Assembly: GCA_015233615.1 (NCBI GenBank) | Contig: JADFXJ010000017.1 | Coordinates: 1 to 44,404 of the forward strand | Origin: Nitrospirota bacterium | Lineage (GTDB): Bacteria; Nitrospirota; Thermodesulfovibrionia; Thermodesulfovibrionales; Magnetobacteriaceae | Direction of reading: 5' to 3' | Length of the DNA stretch: 44,404 bases | Part shown: positions 21,026 to 29,693 of the stretch, piece after piece | Numbering within the stretch: position 1 is the stretch's first letter | Layout of the letters: every line of letters begins with the position of its first letter | Translations under genes and position numbers: made by a program | Notes under the pieces: generated by a model | What the model saw: the letters and a program-made list of their open reading frames with translations, nothing else | Database searches by the model: none | Told to the model about the DNA's origin: nothing

Positions 21026-21694
21026 TTGGGCTCCATGGTTTTCGATAAAGAGCTTTTTTCCATAGTTACGCTTTCCCTCGAGGTATCGCTTCTGGCTATC
21101 GCACTTGCCACGTTGATAGGGGTGCCGCTGGGGGTATGTCTGGGACGGTGCAGATTTCCTTTAAAAAGCATAGTCGTCAGTGCGGCAAACACCCTGATGG
21201 GACTGCCGCCCGTAGTTGTGGGTCTCGTCCTGTACCTGATCCTCTCCCGCAGGGGAGCCCTTGGGTTTCTATCTCTCCTTTACACGCCTGCGGCCATGGT
21301 GCTTGCCCAGTGGCTTCTGGCCCTGCCCATAGTAATTGCGCTAAGCCATTCAGCCGTCGCCGCAGTAGACCCGGTCATTGCCCAGGCCGCACGGGCACTG
21401 GGGGCATCGCCTTTTCAGATTTCCATGGCCGTGGTGAGAGAGGCCCGCTACGCCCTGTCCTCGGCGGTTATCGCCGCATTTGGGCGCGTAACGGCAGAGG
21501 TGGGAGCCGTTTTCATGGTCGGGGGCAATATAGCCGGACACACGAGGGTTATGACCACCGCCATCGCCATGGAGGTCGACAAGGGAGGTTTCGAACTGGC
21601 CCTGTCACTGGGATTAGTGCTCATCACCATCTCACTCGCCATAAACGTTGCCCTTCACTTGTTTCAACGAAAGGGAGCGCAACCCTCAGGATAA
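21026..21694 (+). CDS. tupB: ABC transporter permease, tungstate type
   Basis: BPD permease motifs; ALGASPFQISMAVVREARYALSSAVIAAFGRVTAEVGAVFMVGGNIAGHTRVMTTAIAMEVDKG; follows tupA. Confidence 0.88.
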   Translation: MGSMVFDKELFSIVTLSLEVSLLAIALATLIGVPLGVCLGRCRFPLKSIVVSAANTLMGLPPVVVGLVLYLILSRRGALGFLSLLYTPAAMVLAQWLLALPIVIALSHSAVAAVDPVIAQAARALGASPFQISMAVVREARYALSSAVIAAFGRVTAEVGAVFMVGGNIAGHTRVMTTAIAMEVDKGGFELALSLGLVLITISLAINVALHLFQRKGAQPSG

Positions 21695-21719
21695 ACCGTA
21701 GATAAACCATGGATAAACC

Positions 21720-22373
21720 ATGCCACTAACTTTAAGCGTATCCGGTGTTCACAAGCATTACGGAGGCAACCACGTACTCAGAGGCGTTACCTTTGAGTTT
21801 GGCGAGGCGGGAACTTACGTTTTCATGGGGCCAAACGGCAGCGGTAAATCCACCTTATTGAGGGTGGCGGCACTCCTGGAGCGGCAGGATGAGGGGAGCG
21901 TCGGGTACCACTCCGGGGCGGAGACACTAAAAGCGGACATAGCCCTGATAAGGCGCATAACTTTAGTCCTTCCAAAAGTCGGCGTTTTCAACTCCTCCGC
22001 CTTCGAAAACGTTGCCTACGGACTCAGGATAAGGGGTGTCGGGCGAAAAGAAATAAAGGAAAAAGCGGAGAAAGCTCTCGATTCTCTCGGCTTGCTCCAC
22101 AAGCGAAACCAACGGGCCGCGCTCCTTTCAAGCGGCGAGCAGCAGAGGCTCGGACTTGCCAGGGCACTCGCCATAGAACCGGAGGTGCTCTTTCTGGACG
22201 AACCGACGGCATCCGTCGACGAAAAAAACACCCGGATAATCGAAGATCTACTCGTGTCCATTAGGAAAGAGGCAAACCGCGTCGTAGTCATCGCCACGCA
22301 CGACAAAGAGCAGGCCGCAAAGCAGGCAGACCGCCTGTTATACTTAAAAGACGGCCGCATCGTTGTACCGTAA
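21720..22373 (+). CDS. tupC: ABC transporter ATP-binding protein, tungstate type
   Basis: Walker A GPNGSGKST, signature LSSGEQQR, Walker B VLFLDEPTASVD; third gene of the operon. Confidence 0.88.
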   Translation: MPLTLSVSGVHKHYGGNHVLRGVTFEFGEAGTYVFMGPNGSGKSTLLRVAALLERQDEGSVGYHSGAETLKADIALIRRITLVLPKVGVFNSSAFENVAYGLRIRGVGRKEIKEKAEKALDSLGLLHKRNQRAALLSSGEQQRLGLARALAIEPEVLFLDEPTASVDEKNTRIIEDLLVSIRKEANRVVVIATHDKEQAAKQADRLLYLKDGRIVVP

Positions 22374-22445
22374 GACGATTGCCTGCGGTAAAGCAATTGG
22401 CGTCCGGACAGTTTGGGAATCTATTGGTTTTTGCCAAATTGAGTA

Positions 22446-23642
22446 TCAACTACGCCGGTATTTATCCCTTAAAAAGGCCTTTATTTTACCGATACCCGAT
22501 TCGAGAATCTCCATAGGGCTCGTGCATGAAAATCGTACGTATTTTTCGGTTGCGTTGGAGCCGAAGTCCATTCCCGGGGTTATAGCCACGCGGGAGTGGT
22601 TAAGGAGTTCCCTGCAAAACGAGAGCGAATCGATCAAGCTTCCCGGCGGGCTCCCTGGCGAGTTCTCTGGCGATCTACCGGGTGAGTCATTAGGCAAGTA
22701 GCCCGATATGTCCGCCCATACGTAGAAGGCGCCGTCCGGAGGCGAGGGCACGTCCAAAATGCCGGAAAGCTCGCCGGAGAGGTAATCCAGCCTGTGTTTA
22801 AACGTTTCGTTTATGAAGCGCATGTAGGCGGTGTCGAAAGCATTACATGCGGCGTATTGGGCCGGAGTGTTAGCGGCTATGAAGATGTTTTGGACGATTA
22901 TTTCGGCCTTACGCACCAATCGTTCGGGCACTATCATCCAGCCCACACGGAGGCCTGGCATGCAGAAAGCCTTGGAAAAGCCGTTTATGACTATCGCTTC
23001 CTCCGAAAACTCAAGCACGGTGTGCTCCCTTTTTTCGTAAACGAGACCGTGGTATATTTCATCCGATATCAAGGCGATTTTTCTTTGCCTGCAAAAATCG
23101 GCTATCTCAGCGAGGTTGTCTTGTCCGTAGAGCTTTCCCGTCGGGTTAGCCGGAGAGGAGACGATGGTACCGCGGGCAAGCTTCACGTGCCTGAGCATGT
23201 CCGCCGTCAGTTCGAAGCCTTTGTCCTTGCCTGCGGGCAGAAATACCGGATCTATGTTGAGGAAGGATGCGAAGTTACGGTAGCAGGGGTACGACGGCTC
23301 CGGCAGACAAAGCCTGTCTCCGGCATCGAGCGAGAGGCCCAGTGCCACCATCAGAGCCCCGGACGTGCCGGGAGTCACTATTACCCGCGAGGGCGGGATG
23401 TCTATGCCGTACTTTGTACCGTAAAAGGCGGCTATCTTTTCCCTGAGTTCCATAAGCCCCAGGGCGGGCGTATAAGCGTACTTCCCGTCACGTATGGCTT
23501 TTACGTATGCTTCCGTTACGCCGGGCGAGGGAGGAATATCCGGCTCTCCCAGCTCCATGTGAATAGTGTCCGGGAACCGTTGAGCTTCCCTGGCAATGTC
23601 CATTGCCATGAATGGCTTTATATGTTCGAGTCTGTCCGTCAT
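22446..23642 (-). CDS. Class I/II PLP-dependent aminotransferase
   Basis: MELGEPDIPPSPGV, TPGTSGALMVAL, SSPANPTGKLY, LISDEIYHGLVY, INGFSKAFCMPGLRVGW. Confidence 0.93.
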   Translation of the reverse strand: MTDRLEHIKPFMAMDIAREAQRFPDTIHMELGEPDIPPSPGVTEAYVKAIRDGKYAYTPALGLMELREKIAAFYGTKYGIDIPPSRVIVTPGTSGALMVALGLSLDAGDRLCLPEPSYPCYRNFASFLNIDPVFLPAGKDKGFELTADMLRHVKLARGTIVSSPANPTGKLYGQDNLAEIADFCRQRKIALISDEIYHGLVYEKREHTVLEFSEEAIVINGFSKAFCMPGLRVGWMIVPERLVRKAEIIVQNIFIAANTPAQYAACNAFDTAYMRFINETFKHRLDYLSGELSGILDVPSPPDGAFYVWADISGYLPNDSPGRSPENSPGSPPGSLIDSLSFCRELLNHSRVAITPGMDFGSNATEKYVRFSCTSPMEILESGIGKIKAFLRDKYRRS

Positions 23643-23654
23643 CTTTTACTAAGC

Positions 23655-23996
23655 CTAAGAAGGAGATAGCGAAACTATCTTCTCATCCAATGCCTTGAGC
23701 TTTTCCGCTATAAATTGCACTTCCTTTACCATATCCCTGGGATCGAGAGATTTCTGAATCCCTGCCGACTTATGCGCAATATCTCCTCGCTTGTCCCCAA
23801 TAGAATTTTTAGCCAATTCTTTACACATGTCCTCTATATACGATTCTAATTCAGCGTGTACGAGAAGAATATAGGCTCTTATCCGATCCTGTTGCTCTTC
23901 GGTATAGTCTCCCTTTGCCTTGATTTCGGTTGTGAATCGGGTTTTTATTTCTTCGAGACGCCTTTATAGTGTTGCATATCTATCCGATTGGCTCAT
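23655..23996 (-). pseudogene. HEPN-like partner of the DUF262 gene, with internal stop and short length
   Basis: Minus frame MSQSDRYATL*RRLEEIKTRFTTEIKAKGDYTEEQQDRIRAYILLVHAELESYIEDMCKELAKNSIGDKRGDIAHKSAGIQKSLDPRDMVKEVQFIAEKLKALDEKIVSLSPS*; immediately follows the DUF262 stop (TAAATG). Confidence 0.55.
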
Positions 23997-25244
23997 TTAC
24001 ACTGCCGTAACGGCGCTTTTTAAGATAGTCTCTCTTAAGACAATCTTTCCGCTTTCCACAACGGGAATAAGCACCTCTATGTCCAGTAAATCCGATATGG
24101 ATTCGCCCCACCTGGAAAACCTGGTTACGACACTGCTTAGGTCTTTTGTCGATTTTCCTATCGAATTAACGAATTCTTTGTCTTCGATGCAGAGTTTAAT
24201 AAACTTCGACTTAACCTTCTCTTTACCGATTAACGCTCTTCCCCTAACCTCAGGATCGGAAAAATAATAAGCCATTATGTCAAAGACCGCCCGATTAAAA
24301 ACGTTTGAGAAAAGACCCCTAATTTTGGCAACGGAGAAAGCTTCTCGTTCACCGAATATTTCTATTGTTGCGGCTATGACCGCTTCAAGTTCTTTCAATT
24401 GCATCGTAATCTCTTCTTCTCTGTCTTCCCACTCGTCATTTAACGTTTGACAAGCCGTGTCCAGGAATTCTTTATAGTTGCCTGCATAAATATCGACGAA
24501 GTTCAAAAATGCATAAAAGCGCAATAAAAGTTCCGTGTCTTTCATTCTGCGATCGGGACCTTTAATTCCCAGAATACCTCGTAATGCATTATTTTCTAAG
24601 GTATATTCGTCAACAAAGTCTAAAAATTTACCCGGATGCAGGGCTTGTCTTAACTCTTGGGGAGATAAGGGCAGGCTACCGGCATTAAGCCTGAAATAAA
24701 TCGTGTATAGGAATGATTCGTCCGGCCAATTCTTTATCACAAGGGTTCTGATAGCTTGGGTGTCGAAAGACCTGAAGAAATCGTCTAAAAAAGGATCGGA
24801 CTTAAGTTCGCCATAATTTTTGCCTTCCAAAGCTCTGATTCCAATTTTTTTTAGTCGTAGTTCTTTAAATCCGTTCCTCTCGCTTTCATTCTGCCCGGCA
24901 CAGAACTGTCTGATGCTTAGTAAACGCTGCTTTCCATCTATCACAATATAGGAGCCTTTTCTGCCTTTTGCTTCGGCCAGTATTATCGGAGGAATGGGTA
25001 GGCCGAGAATCAATGATTCTATGAACCTGCTTTTTCTCTCGTTTGTCCAGGCGTCGCGCCTTTGGAATTTGGGATTCAGCTCTATGTTGCCACGAATCAT
25101 CTGTTTAAGTATCGTCTCCGTCGTCCAGTCCGTGCTCCAGAGTACTGCCTCAGAAATCGTCGTGGGATCAAGCGGCCTTAAATCATTTTCATTTTCCTGA
25201 TCGTCGGATTTTTCATCCGCCACTTCGTACTCGTTTTCAGACAT
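23997..25244 (-). CDS. DUF262 (GmrSD N-terminal/ParB-like) protein
   Basis: ILKQMIRGNIELNPKFQRRDAWTNERKSRFIESLILGLPIPPIILAE...SYIVIDGKQRLLSIRQF. Confidence 0.9.
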   Translation of the reverse strand: MSENEYEVADEKSDDQENENDLRPLDPTTISEAVLWSTDWTTETILKQMIRGNIELNPKFQRRDAWTNERKSRFIESLILGLPIPPIILAEAKGRKGSYIVIDGKQRLLSIRQFCAGQNESERNGFKELRLKKIGIRALEGKNYGELKSDPFLDDFFRSFDTQAIRTLVIKNWPDESFLYTIYFRLNAGSLPLSPQELRQALHPGKFLDFVDEYTLENNALRGILGIKGPDRRMKDTELLLRFYAFLNFVDIYAGNYKEFLDTACQTLNDEWEDREEEITMQLKELEAVIAATIEIFGEREAFSVAKIRGLFSNVFNRAVFDIMAYYFSDPEVRGRALIGKEKVKSKFIKLCIEDKEFVNSIGKSTKDLSSVVTRFSRWGESISDLLDIEVLIPVVESGKIVLRETILKSAVTAV

Positions 25245-25367
25245 ATAAAAACCTCCTGATTGGAAAACTCAATGTAACTACTTAATTATAGCAAACTATA
25301 TAAATTATTTACAAAATGCGCCATTAATGAGGCCTACCTTTATGAGGCCCGCCTACCCGTGCGTGGT

Positions 25368-28109
25368 TCAGCCGGCTTTGGTATTTTGGGCGGTTCCGGC
25401 AGTGTCGGAAATATCGGTAGTCTCGGCATTATCGGCAGTATTGGAAGCGTTGGCGGTATCGGCAGTGCCGGTAGCTTGCAATTTTGGTTGCTTGGGGGTG
25501 ATTACCCTGAACTCGGCTCCGCCGTCCATATTTTCAACTTCTATGCGGCCTTTCATATGTTCCTCGATTATCACCTTGGACATGTACAGGCCCAGGCCGG
25601 TGCCCTTGCCCTGTTCTTTCGTAGTGAAGTAGGGGTCGAAGATTTCCCCTATTATGCTTTCGGGAATTCCTCCACCGTTGTCTTTTATCCTGGCTACGGC
25701 ATACGAGTCGGAATCCGAGTAGTCGATGGTGATGAGTCCTCCTGAGATACCTTGCCCGATAATGGCGTCCCTTGCATTGCCGATCAGGTTGAGGATGACC
25801 TGGGAGTACTCGCTGGGGAAGCCGTAGATGGTTACGTCACCATCGTCGTGGAAGCGGACGTTTACATTTGAATTTTTAAAGGTGGCGCTAACGAGGGACA
25901 GGGTATCTTTTAGTACCTTGTTCAGGAGGAAGGTTTCCTTTTGTCTGCTCGGTTTAAAGAAGTTTCTGAAGTCGTCTATCGTGGTGGACATTTTGTTGAT
26001 GAGAGAGCCCGCCTGGGTTACGAAGAGATCGAACTCCTCCTTGTGGAGTTCATCGTGGTTATATGAATCCTTCAGGCTGAAAAGGATGACGCTCAGTGCG
26101 GTGAGAGGCTGCCTCCATTGATGGGCGATGTGGCCGATCATCTCACCCATGGCGGCGAGGCGGGACTGCTGGAACATGATGAGGTCCTTCTGGCGGTTTT
26201 TCATCACCTCTTCCCGTACTCTCTCCTCGAGCCCGGCGTTTATTTTCTCTACCTCCGCCTGTCTTACCTTGAGCATAGCCCCGGTATTTTTCAATGCCGT
26301 TATGTCCTGTCCGTAGAGATTTACGTACCCGGAGTCAAGAACCGGCGTTACGACGAACTGGTAGGTCAGCTCTCCAGCGGTTAGTTCGGTTATTCGCAAT
26401 GAGCCGGCCAGTACCGAATCTTTTACCGGAGCACGCAATAAGCCGGGTAAGGGCATTCCTTGTTTCACCGACCACGCATCCAGTAAGGAATTGGAGGCGC
26501 CGTTGGAGTATATAATATAGCCCTCCGGGTCTACCCGCAATACCGGATAGGGGTTTTCCCCCGGAAACCTGGCCAGGCTCTTTATCTGTTCCTCGGCTAT
26601 CTTACGCTCCATGATGTCCTCGAGGACGGCCAGGTAATAGAGAATCTCGCCACTTTCGCCCCGCATTGCCGAAGACGTGAGCTTGATCCACACAATGGCG
26701 CCATTTTTCTTTATGTAGCGTTTTTCGGTGTTGAAATGGTCTATTTCGCCTTTTTCCAGCTTCATGGTGTAGATCGACTCTTTTTCTATATCGTCGGGGT
26801 GTGTGACGTCGGTTATCTTCTTGCCTTTAAGCTCGTCTTCGGTATAGCCTAGTATCCGGCACAGGGTAGCGTTGACCTTGACGAAGTGCAGGTCGAGACT
26901 CTTTACGGCCATACCGACGGGGCTGTCCTCGAAGATTTTGCGGAACCGTTCCTCACTTTCGTTTAAAGCCTCCGCAGTTAACCTGCGCACGGTGTCACGG
27001 GTCTCTACTATCTCCCTGGCGAGGGTCAGGAACGTGTCCCGGACAATGACGAACTCGTCACCCTTTTGCGAGCCTTCCAGCCTGATGCCAAGGACGTCGT
27101 TGGAAAAGTCGATCATGTCCGTCGTGAATAACCTCACGTACCTTGACATTGCGTACATGACAGCGGTAAAAGACAGGATGAAGACGAGGGCTGTAATGGC
27201 TATTTGCCTGCGGTTTCTGGAGATTATAGCCCCGGTGAGGGCATCTACCTCGCTCTTAGGCTTAAGGGATACCAACCGCACGAGCAGGTCCGACGATCCG
27301 TAGTCGAAGAAGGACTTCCCGGCAACGAGGTACTTCTTTTTTAACTCCTCCAGGGTAGTGCCTGAGGGCACTAAGTCGGGACGGTTGCTGACCAGCACTT
27401 TTGGCTGTTCGCCTTCAAGGAGAGCTACAACGTTATTACCGTGAAAATCCTTATGGGAGGACAGGAAAAACTCGTCGTCCAATCGTGAGGCCACCAGGAT
27501 GGTGCCAAGCTCTATCCCCTTGTCGTTTCTTACAGGACCGGCGGACAGAACAAATGGGTATGAACCCAGTAGCGTCATAAAACTCTGGTTATGGCTTAAC
27601 TTTTGCAAGATCTCTGCCGGTTCGAGGAGATCCTTTGGCGGCGGGGCGGAGGAATCCGTATAAAGCTCCTTTACTTTGCCGGTGGTATCTATAAGAAGGA
27701 TATATTCGATGTTAACGATGTTACGTAAGGCTGACCGGCCGGGAAACCAGGGAGTTGGAGTCCTGCGATAAATGACGACACCCTCCGGTCTGTCAGGCCA
27801 GCCCATAGCGTGGCGCTTTTCCATGTAGTCCACCAGCAGGTTTTTTTGAAGGGTAAACTGTTTAACTACATCCTGGTAAGACCTTATGTATTGGTCGAAG
27901 ACTATCCTGTCATTCTCGGCGTCCGTTTCGAGTTTTTCGGAGAGCTGTTTCTGGAACAGTTCTTTTACGTTATTGTTGTGTACGTGATCTACGGCCAGCC
28001 ATACGGCCACACCTATAGCTAACGTGGCTATGAGCATCTTTATGGTAAGAGTGAATCGCCGGTTAAGGCGATTGAGGCGCGTGAAACGCTTTAGGGGAGT
28101 CGGGTGCAT
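25368..28109 (-). CDS. Membrane PAS sensor histidine kinase
   Basis: N-terminal TM and extracytoplasmic region, PAS domains, MGEMIGHIAHQWRQPLTALSVIL, HATPase [47 protein letters not shown]. Confidence 0.93.
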   Translation of the reverse strand: MHPTPLKRFTRLNRLNRRFTLTIKMLIATLAIGVAVWLAVDHVHNNNVKELFQKQLSEKLETDAENDRIVFDQYIRSYQDVVKQFTLQKNLLVDYMEKRHAMGWPDRPEGVVIYRRTPTPWFPGRSALRNIVNIEYILLIDTTGKVKELYTDSSAPPPKDLLEPAEILQKLSHNQSFMTLLGSYPFVLSAGPVRNDKGIELGTILVASRLDDEFFLSSHKDFHGNNVVALLEGEQPKVLVSNRPDLVPSGTTLEELKKKYLVAGKSFFDYGSSDLLVRLVSLKPKSEVDALTGAIISRNRRQIAITALVFILSFTAVMYAMSRYVRLFTTDMIDFSNDVLGIRLEGSQKGDEFVIVRDTFLTLAREIVETRDTVRRLTAEALNESEERFRKIFEDSPVGMAVKSLDLHFVKVNATLCRILGYTEDELKGKKITDVTHPDDIEKESIYTMKLEKGEIDHFNTEKRYIKKNGAIVWIKLTSSAMRGESGEILYYLAVLEDIMERKIAEEQIKSLARFPGENPYPVLRVDPEGYIIYSNGASNSLLDAWSVKQGMPLPGLLRAPVKDSVLAGSLRITELTAGELTYQFVVTPVLDSGYVNLYGQDITALKNTGAMLKVRQAEVEKINAGLEERVREEVMKNRQKDLIMFQQSRLAAMGEMIGHIAHQWRQPLTALSVILFSLKDSYNHDELHKEEFDLFVTQAGSLINKMSTTIDDFRNFFKPSRQKETFLLNKVLKDTLSLVSATFKNSNVNVRFHDDGDVTIYGFPSEYSQVILNLIGNARDAIIGQGISGGLITIDYSDSDSYAVARIKDNGGGIPESIIGEIFDPYFTTKEQGKGTGLGLYMSKVIIEEHMKGRIEVENMDGGAEFRVITPKQPKLQATGTADTANASNTADNAETTDISDTAGTAQNTKAG
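25380..25480. repeat. Degenerate short tandem repeat encoding the kinase C-terminal tail
   Basis: Runs of ggcagtgtcgg/ggtagtctcgg/ggcagtattgg units; minus strand encodes ATGTADTANASNTADNAETTDISDTAGTAQNTKAG. Confidence 0.65.
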
Positions 28110-28124
28110 TAAATTGCCCTGCGC

Positions 28125-29195
28125 TCAATGGCCGGTTTTGGCGTTTGGTTCACCAACCAGTTCAGTACCGTCGAATTTCCATCCTGCTTTCTTTAATCGG
28201 GACACCGGGATGATGCCGTATACGGGATCGACGGAGTCCATGCTTCCTAAGAGATGATCGAGAATTTTTCGGGAATTGGGGTTTTTGTTGGTACTGTCGC
28301 CCCACGTCGTTACGTTATAAGTACGGTATAGGCTATATTTACCCGAAATAACATTGTCCGGCACGTCGGGGCTCAGGCCGTCTATTTTGAGAGCCTTCAC
28401 CTTACCCTTCCGTTGGTAATGGATTAAGTTCCAGGGCACCTCGTAGCCGATAGCTCCCTTGTAGTTGGCCACGTGGGAAAGCATGTCCGGGATTTCGCCT
28501 ACCTCGAACATGCGCGGGCTAAAGAGGGTTTCGTCTTTTAACAGGAGTGTCCAGTGGCCCGGCCTGTTCTTGCAGTGGAGGCGTCCGATTACCTGGATGG
28601 GAATGTCGGGGCCGGGCTTGCCTCCGTAAGTCTTAAGCTCGCTCCACCGGTGGATGTTGCCACGGAAGATCTCTCGGGCTTCATTCATGGTAATGTTTTC
28701 GATTGGATTTTCCGCATTTACGAGCAACGCCACGGCGCCTATACCGAGTGTGTGAAAATGCAGCCCCGGAAGCCGGTCCGTAAGCCCGGGCGGGCAACAA
28801 AACCCCGCCATATCCACTTCTTTGCGAGTGATCATCCCGGCGGCTATGCCGCAAGTGCCCTCCCTGACCGGTATGTACAGGTTGTTTTTCCTGGCGTAAC
28901 TGGTTATGAACGGCAATATGGCGGGATAGAGGTGCTGATCGACAACTATGGCAAAGTCGGCCTGTTCTGCCCACTTCTCGTACTTTATAGGCTGTTTGAG
29001 CCACTTGGCCGGCATTTGTATCTCTTTGGATTGGGTCTCGAAGGGCACTCCCCTGACGTCTTTCCAGGCGTCACCGCCGTAAGCCACGCCTGCGAGTATA
29101 AGGCATGGCATAAAAAAGGCTGCTAAAACTTGTAATATCTTAAATGTACCCAATGTACTCCATTTACCGGATTTAGTCGATTTAACCGATCTCAT
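28125..29195 (-). CDS. PBP-like (PstS-type) periplasmic substrate-binding protein
   Basis: Signal peptide then FVVDQHLYPAILPFITSYARKNNLYIPVREGTCGIAAGMITRKEVDMAGFCCPP...NPIENITMNEAREIFRGNIHRWSEL; directly upstream of the histidine kinase. Confidence 0.75.
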   Translation of the reverse strand: MRSVKSTKSGKWSTLGTFKILQVLAAFFMPCLILAGVAYGGDAWKDVRGVPFETQSKEIQMPAKWLKQPIKYEKWAEQADFAIVVDQHLYPAILPFITSYARKNNLYIPVREGTCGIAAGMITRKEVDMAGFCCPPGLTDRLPGLHFHTLGIGAVALLVNAENPIENITMNEAREIFRGNIHRWSELKTYGGKPGPDIPIQVIGRLHCKNRPGHWTLLLKDETLFSPRMFEVGEIPDMLSHVANYKGAIGYEVPWNLIHYQRKGKVKALKIDGLSPDVPDNVISGKYSLYRTYNVTTWGDSTNKNPNSRKILDHLLGSMDSVDPVYGIIPVSRLKKAGWKFDGTELVGEPNAKTGH

Positions 29196-29470
29196 TTATT
29201 TACCTCCTTAAATCGATAGTTCGCCAACAGATACTTTATGTTAAAGTGCTTTGTTTACCACGATCGAAAAAACCCCTCTGCTAATTTTATCTTCTATGTT
29301 TACGCCATGTTATTAGCATTTTAACATAAATATGCTACTTGTTTTCAATCAAATAATTAAGGACAATGCCGGACGATAAAATTGGCGGCCAGGGGGCAGG
29401 GGTACTCAGGCAAGAAAAGCTGCATTTAAAAATTACACATTTCTGTATGATTTACTGAATTACGTTATGA

Positions 29471-29485
29471 TATAATTACAATATG
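29471..29485 (+). promoter_or_regulatory. -10 element for an apparently leaderless ferredoxin gene
   Basis: TATAAT (29471-29476), 6 nt, ATG (29483). Confidence 0.45.
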
Positions 29486-29680
29486 AACGTTACCGTAGAT
29501 CAGGATATTTGTATAGGCTGTGGGGCCTGCCAGGATATTTGCCCGGCCGTTTTTTACGTTGACGAAGTAATCGGCAAGTCGCAGGTAATAGACGAAGACG
29601 CCTGCGAGTACGCCAACTGTTGTGAGGCTGCCGAGGAAAATTGTCCCGTAAAAGCGATTACCGTTATAGGGAGCACATAA
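29483..29680 (+). CDS. 4Fe-4S ferredoxin
   Basis: MNVTVDQDICIGCGACQDICPAVFYVDE...CCEAAEENCPVKAI. Confidence 0.93.
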   Translation: MNVTVDQDICIGCGACQDICPAVFYVDEVIGKSQVIDEDACEYANCCEAAEENCPVKAITVIGST

Positions 29681-29693
29681 GGTATCGACTGTT

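Noticed and set aside
22794-23669. 291-aa plus-strand ORF
   Set aside because: Antisense to the aminotransferase, which has clear motifs
25380-25480. Possible CRISPR array because of regular short repeats
   Set aside because: Units are degenerate and short with no spacers; no cas genes anywhere in the window
25359-25745. Gly-rich repeat protein (GGSGSVGNIGSLGIIGS) on plus strand
   Set aside because: Explained as the complementary reading of the repeat encoding the kinase C-terminal tail
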